Origin: Kuafuiihalomonas sp964473255 | GTDB taxonomy: Bacteria > Myxococcota > Kuafuiibacteriia > Kuafuiibacteriales > Kuafuiibacteriaceae | Direction: 5' to 3' | Length of the DNA stretch: 64,000 nt | Assembly (NCBI GenBank): GCA_964473255.1 | Contig: CAYYOT010000013.1 | Span: 1-64,000 of the forward strand | Part shown: positions 36,267 to 45,266 of the stretch, in pieces | Position numbering within the stretch: position 1 is the stretch's first letter | Layout: each line of letters opens with the position of its first letter | Notes under the pieces: model-generated | What the model saw: the letters and a program-made list of their open reading frames with translations, nothing else | Told to the model about the DNA's origin: nothing | Database searches by the model: none | Position numbers and translations under genes: made by a program

Positions 36267-37730
36267 CTAAGCCCGCTTACGCAGCGCCCTAACGTCCGGA
36301 AGCCCGCTTCCGGGAGTGGGCACCTCCAGCAAGTGGAGGACGCCGGCCAGCGTCTCTTCCTCGCTGATCCCGGTTCGCGACGTGTCGACCACGCCCGAGG
36401 GATCCTCGGGATCGAACGCGTACAGGCGCGCCGTCGACGGGTTGATGTCGCCGAGGACCCGGCCGCCGTTGGCCAAAGGCGAGATGATGACGTTGCCACC
36501 TTCGAGGTCGTGAGCCGTGCCGTAGATGTGAGCGTTGTCCGGCCGCTCGGCCTCGCGCCCGAACTCGCTGGGCATGAAGAGCACGGTGCGGTCCCAGAGG
36601 GTGCCCGGCCCGTCCGGCTCGGTCTTCAGTAGCTCGATCAGCTGATGGGCAACCCTGAGCACGCGGTTCCACATGACGGCCTGATACGGCCGGTGAACGC
36701 CGTGGGAGGCGTCGAACGCCGAGTTCGGGTTGATGGTCCGGCCGTCGATTCGGAGGACCTGCGGCGCCGGTGAGATCGCGACCGAGACCGAGAGACGGTG
36801 CTTCAGGAGCAGAAACGCGAGAGCGGCCTGCGCTTCGAAGGGGTCCGTGGCCAGTCGGGGAAAGGCGGCCTGCAGACGCGCCAGGTCGTCGGTCTGCGGG
36901 AGCCCAAAGCTGTCGAAGGGCCGCTCGTCCGTGGTGGGGTTGAGGTTCAGCTTTCGGATCGCCGACGCCGACTCCAGAAGCGATGCACGCTGACGATGCT
37001 GCCCCCATAGGTTGACGAGGTCCTCCTGCTGATTGGCGGCCAAGAACTCGCTCTCGGCTTCCACGAGGCCCTCGCGGAGCGCGCGCATCAGCTGAACGTC
37101 GGCCGGCGCCCAGGCGCGGGACAAGCCCTCGTAGCCGCTCAGGGCGAGCGGGAACATCCACGGGTCGGGCACGGAGATCGCTTTGGCCCAGCTGGGCAAG
37201 GACACGTCGTATCCATGCTCGGCGAAGCCGCTGACGGCCATGTTGACATTGGCCAAAGGAAACGACTCGCCGTGGTGGGCGGCGACCGCCTCCATGATTG
37301 TCCGGCCGAGGTAGGCTCGATCGCCGTTCAACACCCGCTGCTGCGCGACTGGGTGATTCACGCTCGACGCCCGATGCGTATAGACGAGCATCTCACTTTG
37401 GTGCGCCCGCACGAAGTCCGGCTGGAAGCTCGGCTCCAAGGCCCCGGCGGTGTGGTCCTCCGGTATGTCGAGAGCGCGGAACGGTCCGATGTCCTGCACC
37501 CAGGCGTCGGGGAAGCAGTTGATGCCGGGCGCGTTCCGCCCCGCTTCCGACTCCCGGATGCCGAGAAAAGAGTCCTGGAGCGCGTACCCGCCGAGTCCGG
37601 CCACGGTCAGGAGGAGCGGCGGACGGTCGACGTTGCTGCGGGCAAGGCGCGGCCGCAGCTGCGAGAGTCCCGCGGTCGCGGCGCCCAGCTTGAGGGAATC
37701 GGCGAGCAGTTTACGTCGAGTGAAGCTCAC
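36267..37730 (-). CDS. DUF1501-like exported protein with twin-arginine-type signal
   Basis: 487 residues. The N-terminus SFTRRKLLADSLKLGAATAG fits a Tat signal. The rest resembles DUF1501 proteins: FVRAHQSEMLVYTHRASSVN, NHPVAQQRVLNG, and a sulfatase-like fold hint in VLFMPSEFGREAERPDNAHIYGTAHD (two parts: FMPSEFGREAERP and AHIYGTAHDLEGGN). DUF1501 genes commonly neighbour genes for exported cytochrome-like DUF1549/DUF1588/DUF1592 proteins in Planctomycetes and Myxococcota; here the haem-motif protein is two genes upstream on the same strand. The function of these sets is unproven. Confidence 0.7.
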   Translation of the reverse strand: MSFTRRKLLADSLKLGAATAGLSQLRPRLARSNVDRPPLLLTVAGLGGYALQDSFLGIRESEAGRNAPGINCFPDAWVQDIGPFRALDIPEDHTAGALEPSFQPDFVRAHQSEMLVYTHRASSVNHPVAQQRVLNGDRAYLGRTIMEAVAAHHGESFPLANVNMAVSGFAEHGYDVSLPSWAKAISVPDPWMFPLALSGYEGLSRAWAPADVQLMRALREGLVEAESEFLAANQQEDLVNLWGQHRQRASLLESASAIRKLNLNPTTDERPFDSFGLPQTDDLARLQAAFPRLATDPFEAQAALAFLLLKHRLSVSVAISPAPQVLRIDGRTINPNSAFDASHGVHRPYQAVMWNRVLRVAHQLIELLKTEPDGPGTLWDRTVLFMPSEFGREAERPDNAHIYGTAHDLEGGNVIISPLANGGRVLGDINPSTARLYAFDPEDPSGVVDTSRTGISEEETLAGVLHLLEVPTPGSGLPDVRALRKRA

Positions 37731-37742
37731 GCGCAGTCCTCC

Positions 37743-38498
37743 TCAGTACACCACGAACTCGGTCGACGACAGCACGGCCGCACACAGGATCCGCGCCCAG
37801 CGTCGACCGGAGTCCTCTCCGGTGGCCGCCACCGTCAAGACGTTGTCTCGCCACTCCTGGCGCTCGGTCTCCGTCGGCTCGCGGAGCAGCGCTCGCTTGT
37901 ACAGCGTGTCGATGGCGAGACCCACGGCGTCGCTCTCGGCGTCCAGCGCGCCGTCGCCGTCGACCTGAAGTCCGGTCAGCCACGCCGCTTCCGCGGGCGC
38001 GGCCAGGTCGCGGTCGACGCGCTCGGCGCACGCGGTCAGCACGACGCGCTCCCACGCGAGGGGCGCGGGAAGCGGCGGTTCCTTCGCCATCTCGTAGACG
38101 TTCGTGAGGTACGGTTTGGCGCCGCCGAGAGCCACGCGGTGTACGTCGCCAGCGCAGTCGAAGCGGTCGAGCTCATTGCAGACTTCGGAAGCCTCCAAGC
38201 CCAAGACCCGCTGCAGCTCGAGCTTGAGCTGGTCGTACCGCTTGAACCGGAGCTTTCCGCCGACCGTCTTGAGCGGAACGTCTGGCCGATCCGCAACGGC
38301 GGCGTCCGGAGCCTGGGCATCGGGGGCGCTGACCGCGGCGTCGGCCGCACGTGCATCGGGCTGGCGGGTCGCCGTTTCGGCGTCGGGCCGGGACTCGACG
38401 CCCGCATCCGCGGCCCCTCGTCGGCCTTCGCCGCCCGGACTCGAGCAGGCCGCGCAAAGACACAGCCCGCCGGCCAGGAGTATGCGCTCAACGACCAC
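37743..38498 (-). CDS. Lipoprotein associated with the DUF1501 gene trio
   Basis: 251 residues. Lipobox CLCAACSSPGG near residue 18 is followed by a long low-complexity linker of DA, PDA and AADA repeats (about 25-75). The folded part (GGKLRFKRYDQLKLELQRVL, then TACAERVDRDL and DTLYKRALLREPTETERQEW) resembles the helical segments of DUF1587/DUF1592-type proteins, where 'Lxxxxxxx R.PTxxE' precedes a C-terminal 'SxEF' (here SSTEFVVY). It overlaps the upstream gene by 11 bases and precedes the DUF1501 gene by 12 bases. Confidence 0.6.
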   Translation of the reverse strand: MVVERILLAGGLCLCAACSSPGGEGRRGAADAGVESRPDAETATRQPDARAADAAVSAPDAQAPDAAVADRPDVPLKTVGGKLRFKRYDQLKLELQRVLGLEASEVCNELDRFDCAGDVHRVALGGAKPYLTNVYEMAKEPPLPAPLAWERVVLTACAERVDRDLAAPAEAAWLTGLQVDGDGALDAESDAVGLAIDTLYKRALLREPTETERQEWRDNVLTVAATGEDSGRRWARILCAAVLSSTEFVVY

Positions 38499-39888
38499 CG
38501 TAAGCCTCCGTATCGATCAGCCCGTGAAGCATACGCTCGACGTCGTAGTCGTACTGGGTCATCAGCCCCAGCCACAGCGTCTCGTACTCTTCGCGCTCCC
38601 CGGCCTGCGGCTCGCGACCGAAGACCAGCGTCCAGTAGTCGTTGACGACGTTCTGGGCGAAGAACTCGCTGTTGGCCGCGACCTGAGCCCACTCCTGGAG
38701 CGTGTCCACCGTTTGGCCCAGGATCTCGCCCGTGTGGGGCATCTCGTGCATCCGCGGCGTCACGCCGTTGAAGAAGGAAACGACCCGGTCGTCGTCGAAG
38801 GATCCCGGGTCCCCGGTGAGCCCGTGGTAGCGGGTGAACGGGTACGACAGCGGGTCCAGAGTGGAGTGGCAGAAGGCGCAGTCGGGTGCGGTCACGCCTT
38901 TGGCATCATAGTCCTGAGGCTCGCTCGCCACCGGGCGAAGGCCCTGAAGCCGCGCGATGTCGAGGCCCAAAAACTCTCGGTAGGCGGCGGCCGCCGCCGT
39001 GCGGGGCAGCGGTGAGAACATGATGGTCTGCTGGAGGTTCCAGAGCGTCGTCAGCATGCCCGCCCGGTGCTCCTTGGGCATGCGGTACGCGATGTTCGAC
39101 CCCTCTTCGGACAGGACGGCGTAGATGGACTGTCCGCCCTCCTGAAAGGTCCCGACTTCGTACTGCGCGGTCAGGATCTCCCGTACGTCGTGTCCATCGG
39201 TGTTCCCGTAGACGAAAAGTCCATAGTCCCAGGCTGTCTCCAGCATGTCGTTGATGGGACGCACCTTGGAGTTGGCCAGCTGCCAGACACGCCCGTCGAT
39301 GCCGCGCCAGAACTCCGTATCCAGGCACTCATCGAGAACTTGGTGCAGTTCTTCGCGCTGCTCTTCGGCAGGCAGATTCTTGAATGCTTCGTGCGCTTCG
39401 AAGGACGGCGAGGCCCCGCAGAAGTCGAGGTGAACGCGGCGATGCGCGAGCACCGCGTCGTATCCGCAGCGGCCGTCGCCGCAGTTCTCGACGTCCGGCT
39501 TGGATGTGGCCAAAGCCGGGTCGGTCCCGAGGACGAGCTCGTCGGCCGACGTGAAGCCGTCGCCGTCGGGATCTACGAGCAGTGCGGCCCGAAAGGCGGC
39601 ACCGAACCAGCGCTGAAACGCCGCCTCGGAGACCTCTGGGCTCAGCGCGCGGAGTTCCGACTGGACCGAGCCGCCGAACAGGTTCAGCGGCGGCGGGTCC
39701 CCGTCGTGGCAGAGCGCACAGTCGGGCGGACCGGAGTCGCACACCGCGACCTCCGGCGTCGTCTGGCAGACGAGCAGCGGCGCGACCGGCCGGGCGATGG
39801 CCGGTCGGGTTCCCATCGCCCCGGTGGCCATCGCCGCCACGAAGACGGCGACACGGGCGACGAAACCAAGCTCCGTGATGCGGCGCAA
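38488..39888 (-). CDS. Exported protein with two CxxCH haem-type motifs
   Basis: 466 residues. A signal peptide (FVARVAVFVAAMATGAMG) is followed by the first haem-binding-type motif CALCHDGDPPP (about 56) and a calcium-loop-like DPDGDGFTSADE (thrombospondin-3 or dockerin style). A second motif CAFCHSTLDPLSYPFTRYHG (about 335) matches the C-x2-C-H-xx-MDP-like stretch of DUF1588-type proteins. The C-terminus has LVFGREPQAGEREEYETL, again the helical style of these families. Covalent haem attachment is inferred. The three genes form an operon of exported or lipid-anchored proteins, possibly a periplasmic redox or carbohydrate-processing assembly. Confidence 0.65.
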   Translation of the reverse strand: MRRITELGFVARVAVFVAAMATGAMGTRPAIARPVAPLLVCQTTPEVAVCDSGPPDCALCHDGDPPPLNLFGGSVQSELRALSPEVSEAAFQRWFGAAFRAALLVDPDGDGFTSADELVLGTDPALATSKPDVENCGDGRCGYDAVLAHRRVHLDFCGASPSFEAHEAFKNLPAEEQREELHQVLDECLDTEFWRGIDGRVWQLANSKVRPINDMLETAWDYGLFVYGNTDGHDVREILTAQYEVGTFQEGGQSIYAVLSEEGSNIAYRMPKEHRAGMLTTLWNLQQTIMFSPLPRTAAAAAYREFLGLDIARLQGLRPVASEPQDYDAKGVTAPDCAFCHSTLDPLSYPFTRYHGLTGDPGSFDDDRVVSFFNGVTPRMHEMPHTGEILGQTVDTLQEWAQVAANSEFFAQNVVNDYWTLVFGREPQAGEREEYETLWLGLMTQYDYDVERMLHGLIDTEAYGGR

Positions 39889-39981
39889 AGCTCCGCGGAG
39901 CCTAGCGCACGGGCTCCCATCTGAAAAATGCTCAAGGGTTCCCTGGCCGTCCGTTTAACCAGACGGATTTCGCACTTACCC

Positions 39982-40911
39982 TCATGATACGACCCGCGAA
40001 AGCGGTCTCGGCGCGGATTCCGTCCAAGCCGGTTCGACATCGCGCGTGGCTCGGTCGAACGAGGCACAGTCGAGCTCGAGGCCCAGCCAAGTTCCGAGCC
40101 TGGCCAGATCGGGGTCGAACCGAGCCGCGAGGTGTGCGCGGTCCGCAGCAGACAGCACGGGTCGTTTCCGCATGGTGAAGAGCTGGCGAATCCTTGTCCG
40201 GACGGACTTGGGCACGAGAGTGCGACGAAGCGCCGTGGCGATGGGCCCCTCGGTGAGGAGGTCGAGGGCGCGACTGCGGCGAATGCGCTCCGCCCCTTGG
40301 TTCTGGCGCTCGATCTCCTGCCAGACGGGCGCCTGCGTCGAACCCAAGAAGCGACAGACTCGCTCCAACTCGGCCTGCGGGTGGGCGGCGAGCTTCGCCG
40401 TGAAGATGGGCAATACTCGCTCCGGACCGAAGCGCTCGAGCCACGGCTCGAGCTGCATGGCATAGAAGCCATAGTCGACCAGCGGCGAGTGGGTCGAGAT
40501 TGCCTCCCGAATCGAACCCCGAACGTCGCGCTCACTCCAAGCGTGAACGTAGTGCGACAGAAGCCGCTGGATGGGGTCGCGCATCACGTAGATGAGCCGA
40601 AGGTCGGTCCCGAGATGCGCCGTCAGCCGCTCGATGGTGTGGGGATGCGTCGGAAGCTTCGTGTAGTGCGTGGACGACTCGCCGCGGAGTGCTCCCGGGG
40701 GTGCCGCCGCGAAGAGCTGGCGATACCATTCGATGCCCCGAGCGTAGATATCGTCGTCGCTGAAGAAGTTCGGCTCCTTGGGCTCGGACATGAAAAAGCC
40801 GGACTGCAAGGCGAGCTGCGTATGCAGCGTCGACGTCGCCGACTTCATCGCCCCGATGATGATGAAGTCGGGGCCGTGGGGTCGACCGCCATTTTTGTGG
40901 GGCTCGGTCAT
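39982..40911 (-). CDS. PAPS-dependent sulfotransferase
   Basis: 309 residues. Transfers sulfate from PAPS to an alcohol or amine on a sugar or other acceptor. The 5'-phosphosulfate loop is FIIIGAMKSATSTLHTQL; the 3'-phosphate-binding strand and helix are LRLIYVMRDPIQRLLSHYVH, typical of sulfotransferase_1/heparan-type enzymes. EPKEPNFFSDD matches the segment after the first loop. Its ATG overlaps the stop of the glycosyltransferase gene (ATGA), so the two probably make and sulfate the same surface glycan. The acceptor is unknown. Confidence 0.88.
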   Translation of the reverse strand: MTEPHKNGGRPHGPDFIIIGAMKSATSTLHTQLALQSGFFMSEPKEPNFFSDDDIYARGIEWYRQLFAAAPPGALRGESSTHYTKLPTHPHTIERLTAHLGTDLRLIYVMRDPIQRLLSHYVHAWSERDVRGSIREAISTHSPLVDYGFYAMQLEPWLERFGPERVLPIFTAKLAAHPQAELERVCRFLGSTQAPVWQEIERQNQGAERIRRSRALDLLTEGPIATALRRTLVPKSVRTRIRQLFTMRKRPVLSAADRAHLAARFDPDLARLGTWLGLELDCASFDRATRDVEPAWTESAPRPLSRVVS

Positions 40912-41918
40912 GCGCGGGCTCTCACCGCGCGCAGCGGCGCGGTCAACGGCGAATGCTTCAAGATGTCACGAGCCAGCTGCGGTGGATGGGGAGAGCTCCT
41001 GCCGGAAACGGCCTCCACCGCCCGAGAAACGGCCAGGCCCGCAAGGTTGGCCGCGTCCGCCAAGCCCGCGTACGCCACCCCGCCCCTCTTCGTGAAATAT
41101 CGACGACGCGATTCGAACCAATAGCCCGGGCGACGTTTCGGGCCCTCCTGGGCCAGCGCCTTTCCCGTCATGCCCGTGGACTGCCCGCCCTCGTGGACGA
41201 CCTGAGCGCCCGGATAATAGTAGCACTGAAATCCAGCGGCCTTCGCCCGCAGGCAGAACTCGGTCTCTTCGAAGTACAGAAAGAACCCATCGTCCATGAG
41301 ACCAACGCGCTCGAAGACTTCGCGCCGGGCGACCATGCCGGCGCCCGAAACCCAGTCTACGGTCTGCAGCTCGTCGCCGAGCGGCGTTCGCACCAAGTGC
41401 TTCTCGAAGACGCGGTCGAACAGACTCACGTTGGCGTTGGCCAAAAACTCCGACATCACCGAATGAAAGCGGAAGGCCGAGGCGCGGACTTCACCCTCGT
41501 GCCCCAGGACCCGCACCCCGGCCAGCCTGACGTCCGGGCGCGCGTGCAAGAACTCTACGATGGCCGCAACGCAACCCGGCTGGGCGTACGCATCGGGATT
41601 CAGGAAGAAGAATACGTCCGGGGGAACGGCACGACTCAGCGCCGGACCAACCGCCGCGTTGTTTCCACCGGCAAAGCCGTGGTTTTTCTCCTGGGGGAGA
41701 ACGGTTACCCACGAACGCCAGTTGCGCTCCTCGACGGTGCGAAGGAGAAGTTCCGCCGAGCCATCGTTGGAGGCGTTGTCCACCACGCTCACGTGAAGCG
41801 TTGCGCCGTCGCTTCGCTGAGGCGCCAGCGATTCGAGCGCCCGCACGGCGAGCGGTCCGACCTTGAAGTTCACGATGACGACCTCGATCGCCAGATTCGC
41901 CGGCCCCCCATGCATCAT
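40908..41918 (-). CDS. Family 2 glycosyltransferase (rhamnosyl- or WbbL-like)
   Basis: 336 residues. The GT-A fold nucleotide-sugar transferase shows VVIVNFKVGPLAVRALESL, SVVDNASNDGS, NHGFAGGNNAA and the acidic DxD-equivalent FFLNPDAY. The acceptor part has GAGMVARREVFERVG and FFLYFEETEFCLRAKAAGF, as in rhamnosyltransferases of the WbbL type. No membrane segment is seen. The start is ATG 41918 (second ATG one codon on). It is coupled to the sulfotransferase, pointing to synthesis of a sulfated glycan or glycolipid. Confidence 0.88.
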   Translation of the reverse strand: MMHGGPANLAIEVVIVNFKVGPLAVRALESLAPQRSDGATLHVSVVDNASNDGSAELLLRTVEERNWRSWVTVLPQEKNHGFAGGNNAAVGPALSRAVPPDVFFFLNPDAYAQPGCVAAIVEFLHARPDVRLAGVRVLGHEGEVRASAFRFHSVMSEFLANANVSLFDRVFEKHLVRTPLGDELQTVDWVSGAGMVARREVFERVGLMDDGFFLYFEETEFCLRAKAAGFQCYYYPGAQVVHEGGQSTGMTGKALAQEGPKRRPGYWFESRRRYFTKRGGVAYAGLADAANLAGLAVSRAVEAVSGRSSPHPPQLARDILKHSPLTAPLRAVRARA

Positions 41919-41945
41919 CCTTTACTCCGTCGAATAACGGGGGGC

Positions 41946-42173
41946 TCAGCCGTCGGTCCGGTCGAAGCGGTCATATCGATCGCTGGGGTCGCACAGTCCG
42001 AGCGCTCCGCTGGTCGACTGCTCGGGAAGGCTGAGCGTGCCCTGTACGCGCTGGCGCGCTTCCCAGGCCGCCCACTTGAGCTCCGCCAGCTCGTCGAGCT
42101 CTTCCTGAGGCGGCGTCAGGTCGTCGCGCACGATCAGCCATACCATCAAGATGATCATCACCATCCCGAGCAT
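41946..42173 (-). CDS. Small single-pass membrane protein, hypothetical
   Basis: 75 residues from ATG 42173. One membrane segment (MLGMVMIILMVWLIV) is followed by a charged helix (EELDELAELKWAAWEARQRV). The frame stays open for about 28 more codons upstream with typical high-GC third positions, but no ATG, GTG or TTG is visible there, so the start is uncertain. No family is recognised. It lies between a lipoprotein gene and the glycosyltransferase on the same strand. Confidence 0.4.
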   Translation of the reverse strand: MLGMVMIILMVWLIVRDDLTPPQEELDELAELKWAAWEARQRVQGTLSLPEQSTSGALGLCDPSDRYDRFDRTDG

Positions 42174-42255
42174 CGCTGTCCGACCGTACCACGGACCCGC
42201 CGCCCGCTCCCAGGGCCGTGCGTCGTCGGCCGGACGCTGGACCTTCGCGTTGTGC

Positions 42256-42729
42256 TCACCCGCCGGTCACGGTCAGGGTGAAGGGGCCGTCCTGCCTACC
42301 TATCCCCTCGACGGCGCCATTGTTGTAGACCTCGATCCCGTATCGACCCGCGGGAACGGTTTCGGTGCCCGATTCGTCGAATCCTCCGATGACGTCGTCG
42401 ATGGTTCCGATGAAGTCGCCGGTGTCGGTGTAGATCCAGAGCTCGAGGTCCGTCACTCCGTTGCTTTGCGTGATCGTGTAGGTGCCGGCCGAAACCTCGA
42501 CGCCATAGAGCGGTCCCGGGTCCACCTGTGCCCCCGCGCACCCGCCGTAGCTCGTGCCCACTACGATGATGAAGGGGTCGGTGAGCGTGCCCGAGCCGGC
42601 GAGTGGCGTCTCGCCGGGGCCTCGGTTCGCACAGTTCAAGCCGCCGCCGCTGCCGTCACCGTCGTCGCCGCATCCGGCCGTCAGCGCCAAGGCCGCGGGG
42701 AACATGATCGCCAACATCGTCGTCTTCAT
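42256..42729 (-). CDS. Small lipoprotein with a beta-sandwich (PPC-like) domain
   Basis: 157 residues. The lipobox LTAGCGDDGD (about Cys20) is followed by a Gly/Ser/Asp linker. The remaining ~110 residues look like a small secreted beta-sandwich (YGVEVSAGTYTITQSNGVTD, DLELWIYTDTGDFIGTIDD, AGRYGIEVYNN), close in style to bacterial pre-peptidase C-terminal domains. Two cysteines (NCAN and YGGCAG) may pair. The function is unknown; probably cell-surface binding. Confidence 0.65.
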   Translation of the reverse strand: MKTTMLAIMFPAALALTAGCGDDGDGSGGGLNCANRGPGETPLAGSGTLTDPFIIVVGTSYGGCAGAQVDPGPLYGVEVSAGTYTITQSNGVTDLELWIYTDTGDFIGTIDDVIGGFDESGTETVPAGRYGIEVYNNGAVEGIGRQDGPFTLTVTGG

Positions 42730-42837
42730 GATTCGTCCTCCGCGGCCACCCTTCCACGGCTGTCGACGCTGGTCGACGGTGTCGTTGCGCTCCCGCCAAC
42801 TCGGCTCAAGGGGGAAGCTGAATCCCGTAGCGCGTGC

Positions 42838-44604
42838 TCAGGTAGTCCTCGATGTCTTCGCGTTCTTCAGGCGTCGTTCTTCAGGCGTGATCGGGCGGTC
42901 GTAGATCAGAACCTCGCTCAAGCGCCGGTCGCCGTTCGGGCGTGCCGTGAAGACGCCTCCGACCGCGGACTGCTCGACAGGAAAGGCCTCGATGTTCCCG
43001 TTCCCGAGGCCGCCAGTCGTGCGTGTGAGCGTCTGACTGGCCCCGTCGATCCAGTAGGAGAGCTCGTTGAGGACTGGCTCTCCGCGAGTCATCGTCTCCA
43101 TCTGCATCACGTGGATGTGCGCATCGGAATCGGTCGCCAACGTGAGGTCGTAGGCGTTGTTCGTGACGTACGCCCCGAATCTCCCTGCAGTCCCGCTGGC
43201 GCGGAACGTATTGGCCTCCATCATTAGGTACGTCCCCGCGGTCCCACGAACACCCTGCAGAATGACCGTCGTGCGGTCGGATACCGACAGAAGCTCCCAG
43301 ACCGCGATGTAGGTGCGGCCCGCGGTATTGGGAATGCCGAGCGCGTCGTCCCGACGGAGGTCGTCATCGCCGACAAACGACAGCGCAGGAAGTCCCCCGG
43401 CGGCGCTCGCCGTGCGCGTGGGCTGAAGGGCAGCGTCCGACTGGGCGAACGCGTTTCCGCTTCCGCTGAAGTCGCACCACGTGCACACCGAGCCCTCGGG
43501 TCCCGAAGCCAGGCCGCGGTCGGCGCGGAGCCACGTGACGAGGCCGGTGGCGGTCGGCGGGCCGGCGGGCGCGGATCGGGCGGCGCAGTTGGTCGGACAC
43601 ACGAAGTGCACGCCGTCCCGCCCCGCCAGATACACTTCCTCCAGCTCGGCGACGGAAAGAACTTCGTTCCAGATGGCGAGCTCATCCAGCTCGCCTTCGA
43701 AGTACGCGTTCTGGAAGAAGGAGTGATAGCCGAGCACCAGACCCTCGGCGCCGAAGTTGATGTCGGGCAAGTTGACGGGCGTGGCCTCCTGAAAGAGCCC
43801 GTCTCGATACATGCGGACTTCCGTGCCGTCCATCGTCACTGCGATGTGGACCCACTCGTTTGGAGGAACGCACGCGAGGGTGCCGGCGATGTGCTCGTTT
43901 TGAACGTCCCCCCCGCCTTCCACGAACGCGGCGATGGTGCCGCTCGGGCGAACCGCGATCCCCCACCCTTCCCAGGCCGAGGGCCCGTTCCCGAGATTGA
44001 CGGCGACGGTTCTGATCGGCGTCGGGTACCGGGCCACTCGGATCCACGCCGAGACGGTGAAGAGACTGCTCTTTTCGACGTCGCCGCTGATCAGCGCCGC
44101 CGCCCCGTCGAACGCCGCCGCATCTTCTACCTGCCCGTCGGTTCCCAGTCCGGTTTCCGCCGCGGCGTTGGCCAGGACCACCGAGCTCGTCCCGGCGCCG
44201 CTGATGATGGTGTCGCCAGCGACCTGAGCCTCGTCGAACGTGAAGTAGGCGGTCGGCGCGGGCCCGGAGTAGCCGACCGGGGGGCGGCTCAGCTTGGGAG
44301 CGCTACACCCCGCGTCGCCGCCGCCGTCCGAGATGGAGCTCGCGTCGCCGTCGAGTCCAGAGTCGAGACCAGCATCCACGCCGGCGTCGGGAAGAGGACC
44401 AGCGTCCGCTCGAGCATCAGGAGCCATGCCGGCGTCGGGCTGCTGAACATCGGCGTCGCGTCGCATCGCCGCGTCGGCGGCAGCCGCGTCCGGTGAGACC
44501 AACGCATCGACCCGACCCGCATCCCGCGGCGATGATCCGTCATCGTCATCGCTGCACGCCGCGGACAACGCGACCAAGCCGAGGAGCCCCAGCGCGTACT
44601 TCAT
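42838..44604 (-). CDS. LamG/ConA-like surface lipoprotein with a frameshifted C-terminus
   Basis: 588 residues as it stands. ATG 44604 begins a lipoprotein signal (LSAACSDDDDG). A linker of DAG, PDA and ADA repeats (about 30-100) follows, then a LamG/concanavalin-like domain (FTVSAWIRVARYP, AVTMDGTEVRMYRDGL, GELDELAIWNEVLSVAELEE) and a second beta-sandwich (VTWLRADRGLASGPEG to LSEVLIYDRPITPEERR). Proteins of this type normally end in a helix like 'RxxIExYLxxxYG'. Here a 14-bp tandem duplication shifts the frame, and the normal ending (REDIEDYLSTRYGIQLPP, stop at 42806-42808) is readable in the next frame. The gene may be only mildly damaged. Confidence 0.75.
   Translation of the reverse strand: MKYALGLLGLVALSAACSDDDDGSSPRDAGRVDALVSPDAAAADAAMRRDADVQQPDAGMAPDARADAGPLPDAGVDAGLDSGLDGDASSISDGGGDAGCSAPKLSRPPVGYSGPAPTAYFTFDEAQVAGDTIISGAGTSSVVLANAAAETGLGTDGQVEDAAAFDGAAALISGDVEKSSLFTVSAWIRVARYPTPIRTVAVNLGNGPSAWEGWGIAVRPSGTIAAFVEGGGDVQNEHIAGTLACVPPNEWVHIAVTMDGTEVRMYRDGLFQEATPVNLPDINFGAEGLVLGYHSFFQNAYFEGELDELAIWNEVLSVAELEEVYLAGRDGVHFVCPTNCAARSAPAGPPTATGLVTWLRADRGLASGPEGSVCTWCDFSGSGNAFAQSDAALQPTRTASAAGGLPALSFVGDDDLRRDDALGIPNTAGRTYIAVWELLSVSDRTTVILQGVRGTAGTYLMMEANTFRASGTAGRFGAYVTNNAYDLTLATDSDAHIHVMQMETMTRGEPVLNELSYWIDGASQTLTRTTGGLGNGNIEAFPVEQSAVGGVFTARPNGDRRLSEVLIYDRPITPEERRLKNAKTSRTT
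42861..42888. repeat. 14-bp perfect tandem duplication that shifts the reading frame
   Basis: CGTTCTTCAGGCGT occurs at 42861-42874 and again, immediately, at 42875-42888 (plus strand). Removing one copy restores a continuous frame in the LamG-type lipoprotein gene and its expected C-terminus. It is a probable recent slippage product, a phase-variation-like event or an assembly artefact. Confidence 0.9.
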
Positions 44605-44783
44605 GGCCGAACGGTACCCGCGTCGATTCGCGTTTGAAACGGGCAGGAGCTCCAGACGCGACCAAAACCGTGTCCCCGCGGAGCTACGACCTGTGACCCG
44701 CATAGCCCCCGTGGGTCCAGGAATCGAATGTCTTCGTCCCCGGAACCGATCTGCGGTAGCGGGCATCCTCGAAGGAGGCTGGC

Positions 44784-45137
44784 ATGCACTACACGATTTC
44801 GACGACTTGGGGTCCCACGGACACGACGCGGGCCGCACTGCCTTTCATCTTTGCCGAAGCCGCCGCCGACTCCGGCGACACGGCGATGATCATGCTCTTT
44901 CACGACTCGATCCTTCTCGCGGTCAAAGGCACACACGAGCTGATCGTACCCGTCGGACCCAAGCCCAACTTCAAAACGGTGTTCGGCCATGACGCGATCG
45001 AAGTGATCGTTTGTAAGCCGTGCGCTGAAGCCCGCGGCATCACCGAAGACATGCTCGTCCCCGGCTGCCGCATGGGAGGCATGGGCGACTTCCTCACCCA
45101 CGCCGCTCGCCCCGACAGCAAACAGGTCACCTTCTGA
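44784..45137 (+). CDS. DsrE-family protein
   Basis: 117 residues, the usual size of DsrE/DsrF-like proteins that handle sulfur or form small oligomers. It begins HYTISTTWGPTDTTRAALPF with the conserved aromatic and Asp/Thr region, then AEAAADSGDTAMIMLFHDSI (the alpha/beta DsrE core) and IVCKPCAEARGITEDML, with two cysteines that could be the acceptor site (KPC), and LVPGCRMGGM, a third. GGAGG lies 7 bases before the ATG. It stands alone. A decayed copy of its 3' end lies at 53737-53784. Confidence 0.8.
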   Translation: MHYTISTTWGPTDTTRAALPFIFAEAAADSGDTAMIMLFHDSILLAVKGTHELIVPVGPKPNFKTVFGHDAIEVIVCKPCAEARGITEDMLVPGCRMGGMGDFLTHAARPDSKQVTF

Positions 45138-45266
45138 CACCACTGGGTCAGCAGCGATCCGAGGGCGACACCATCGACAGCGACCGGGGTCCCCGAGGCG
45201 TTTAACCGACGCAAACGTCGGAAGGTGCTTTCCGCCTCGCGCCGGGTCCCTATTGTGGGACGCGTC

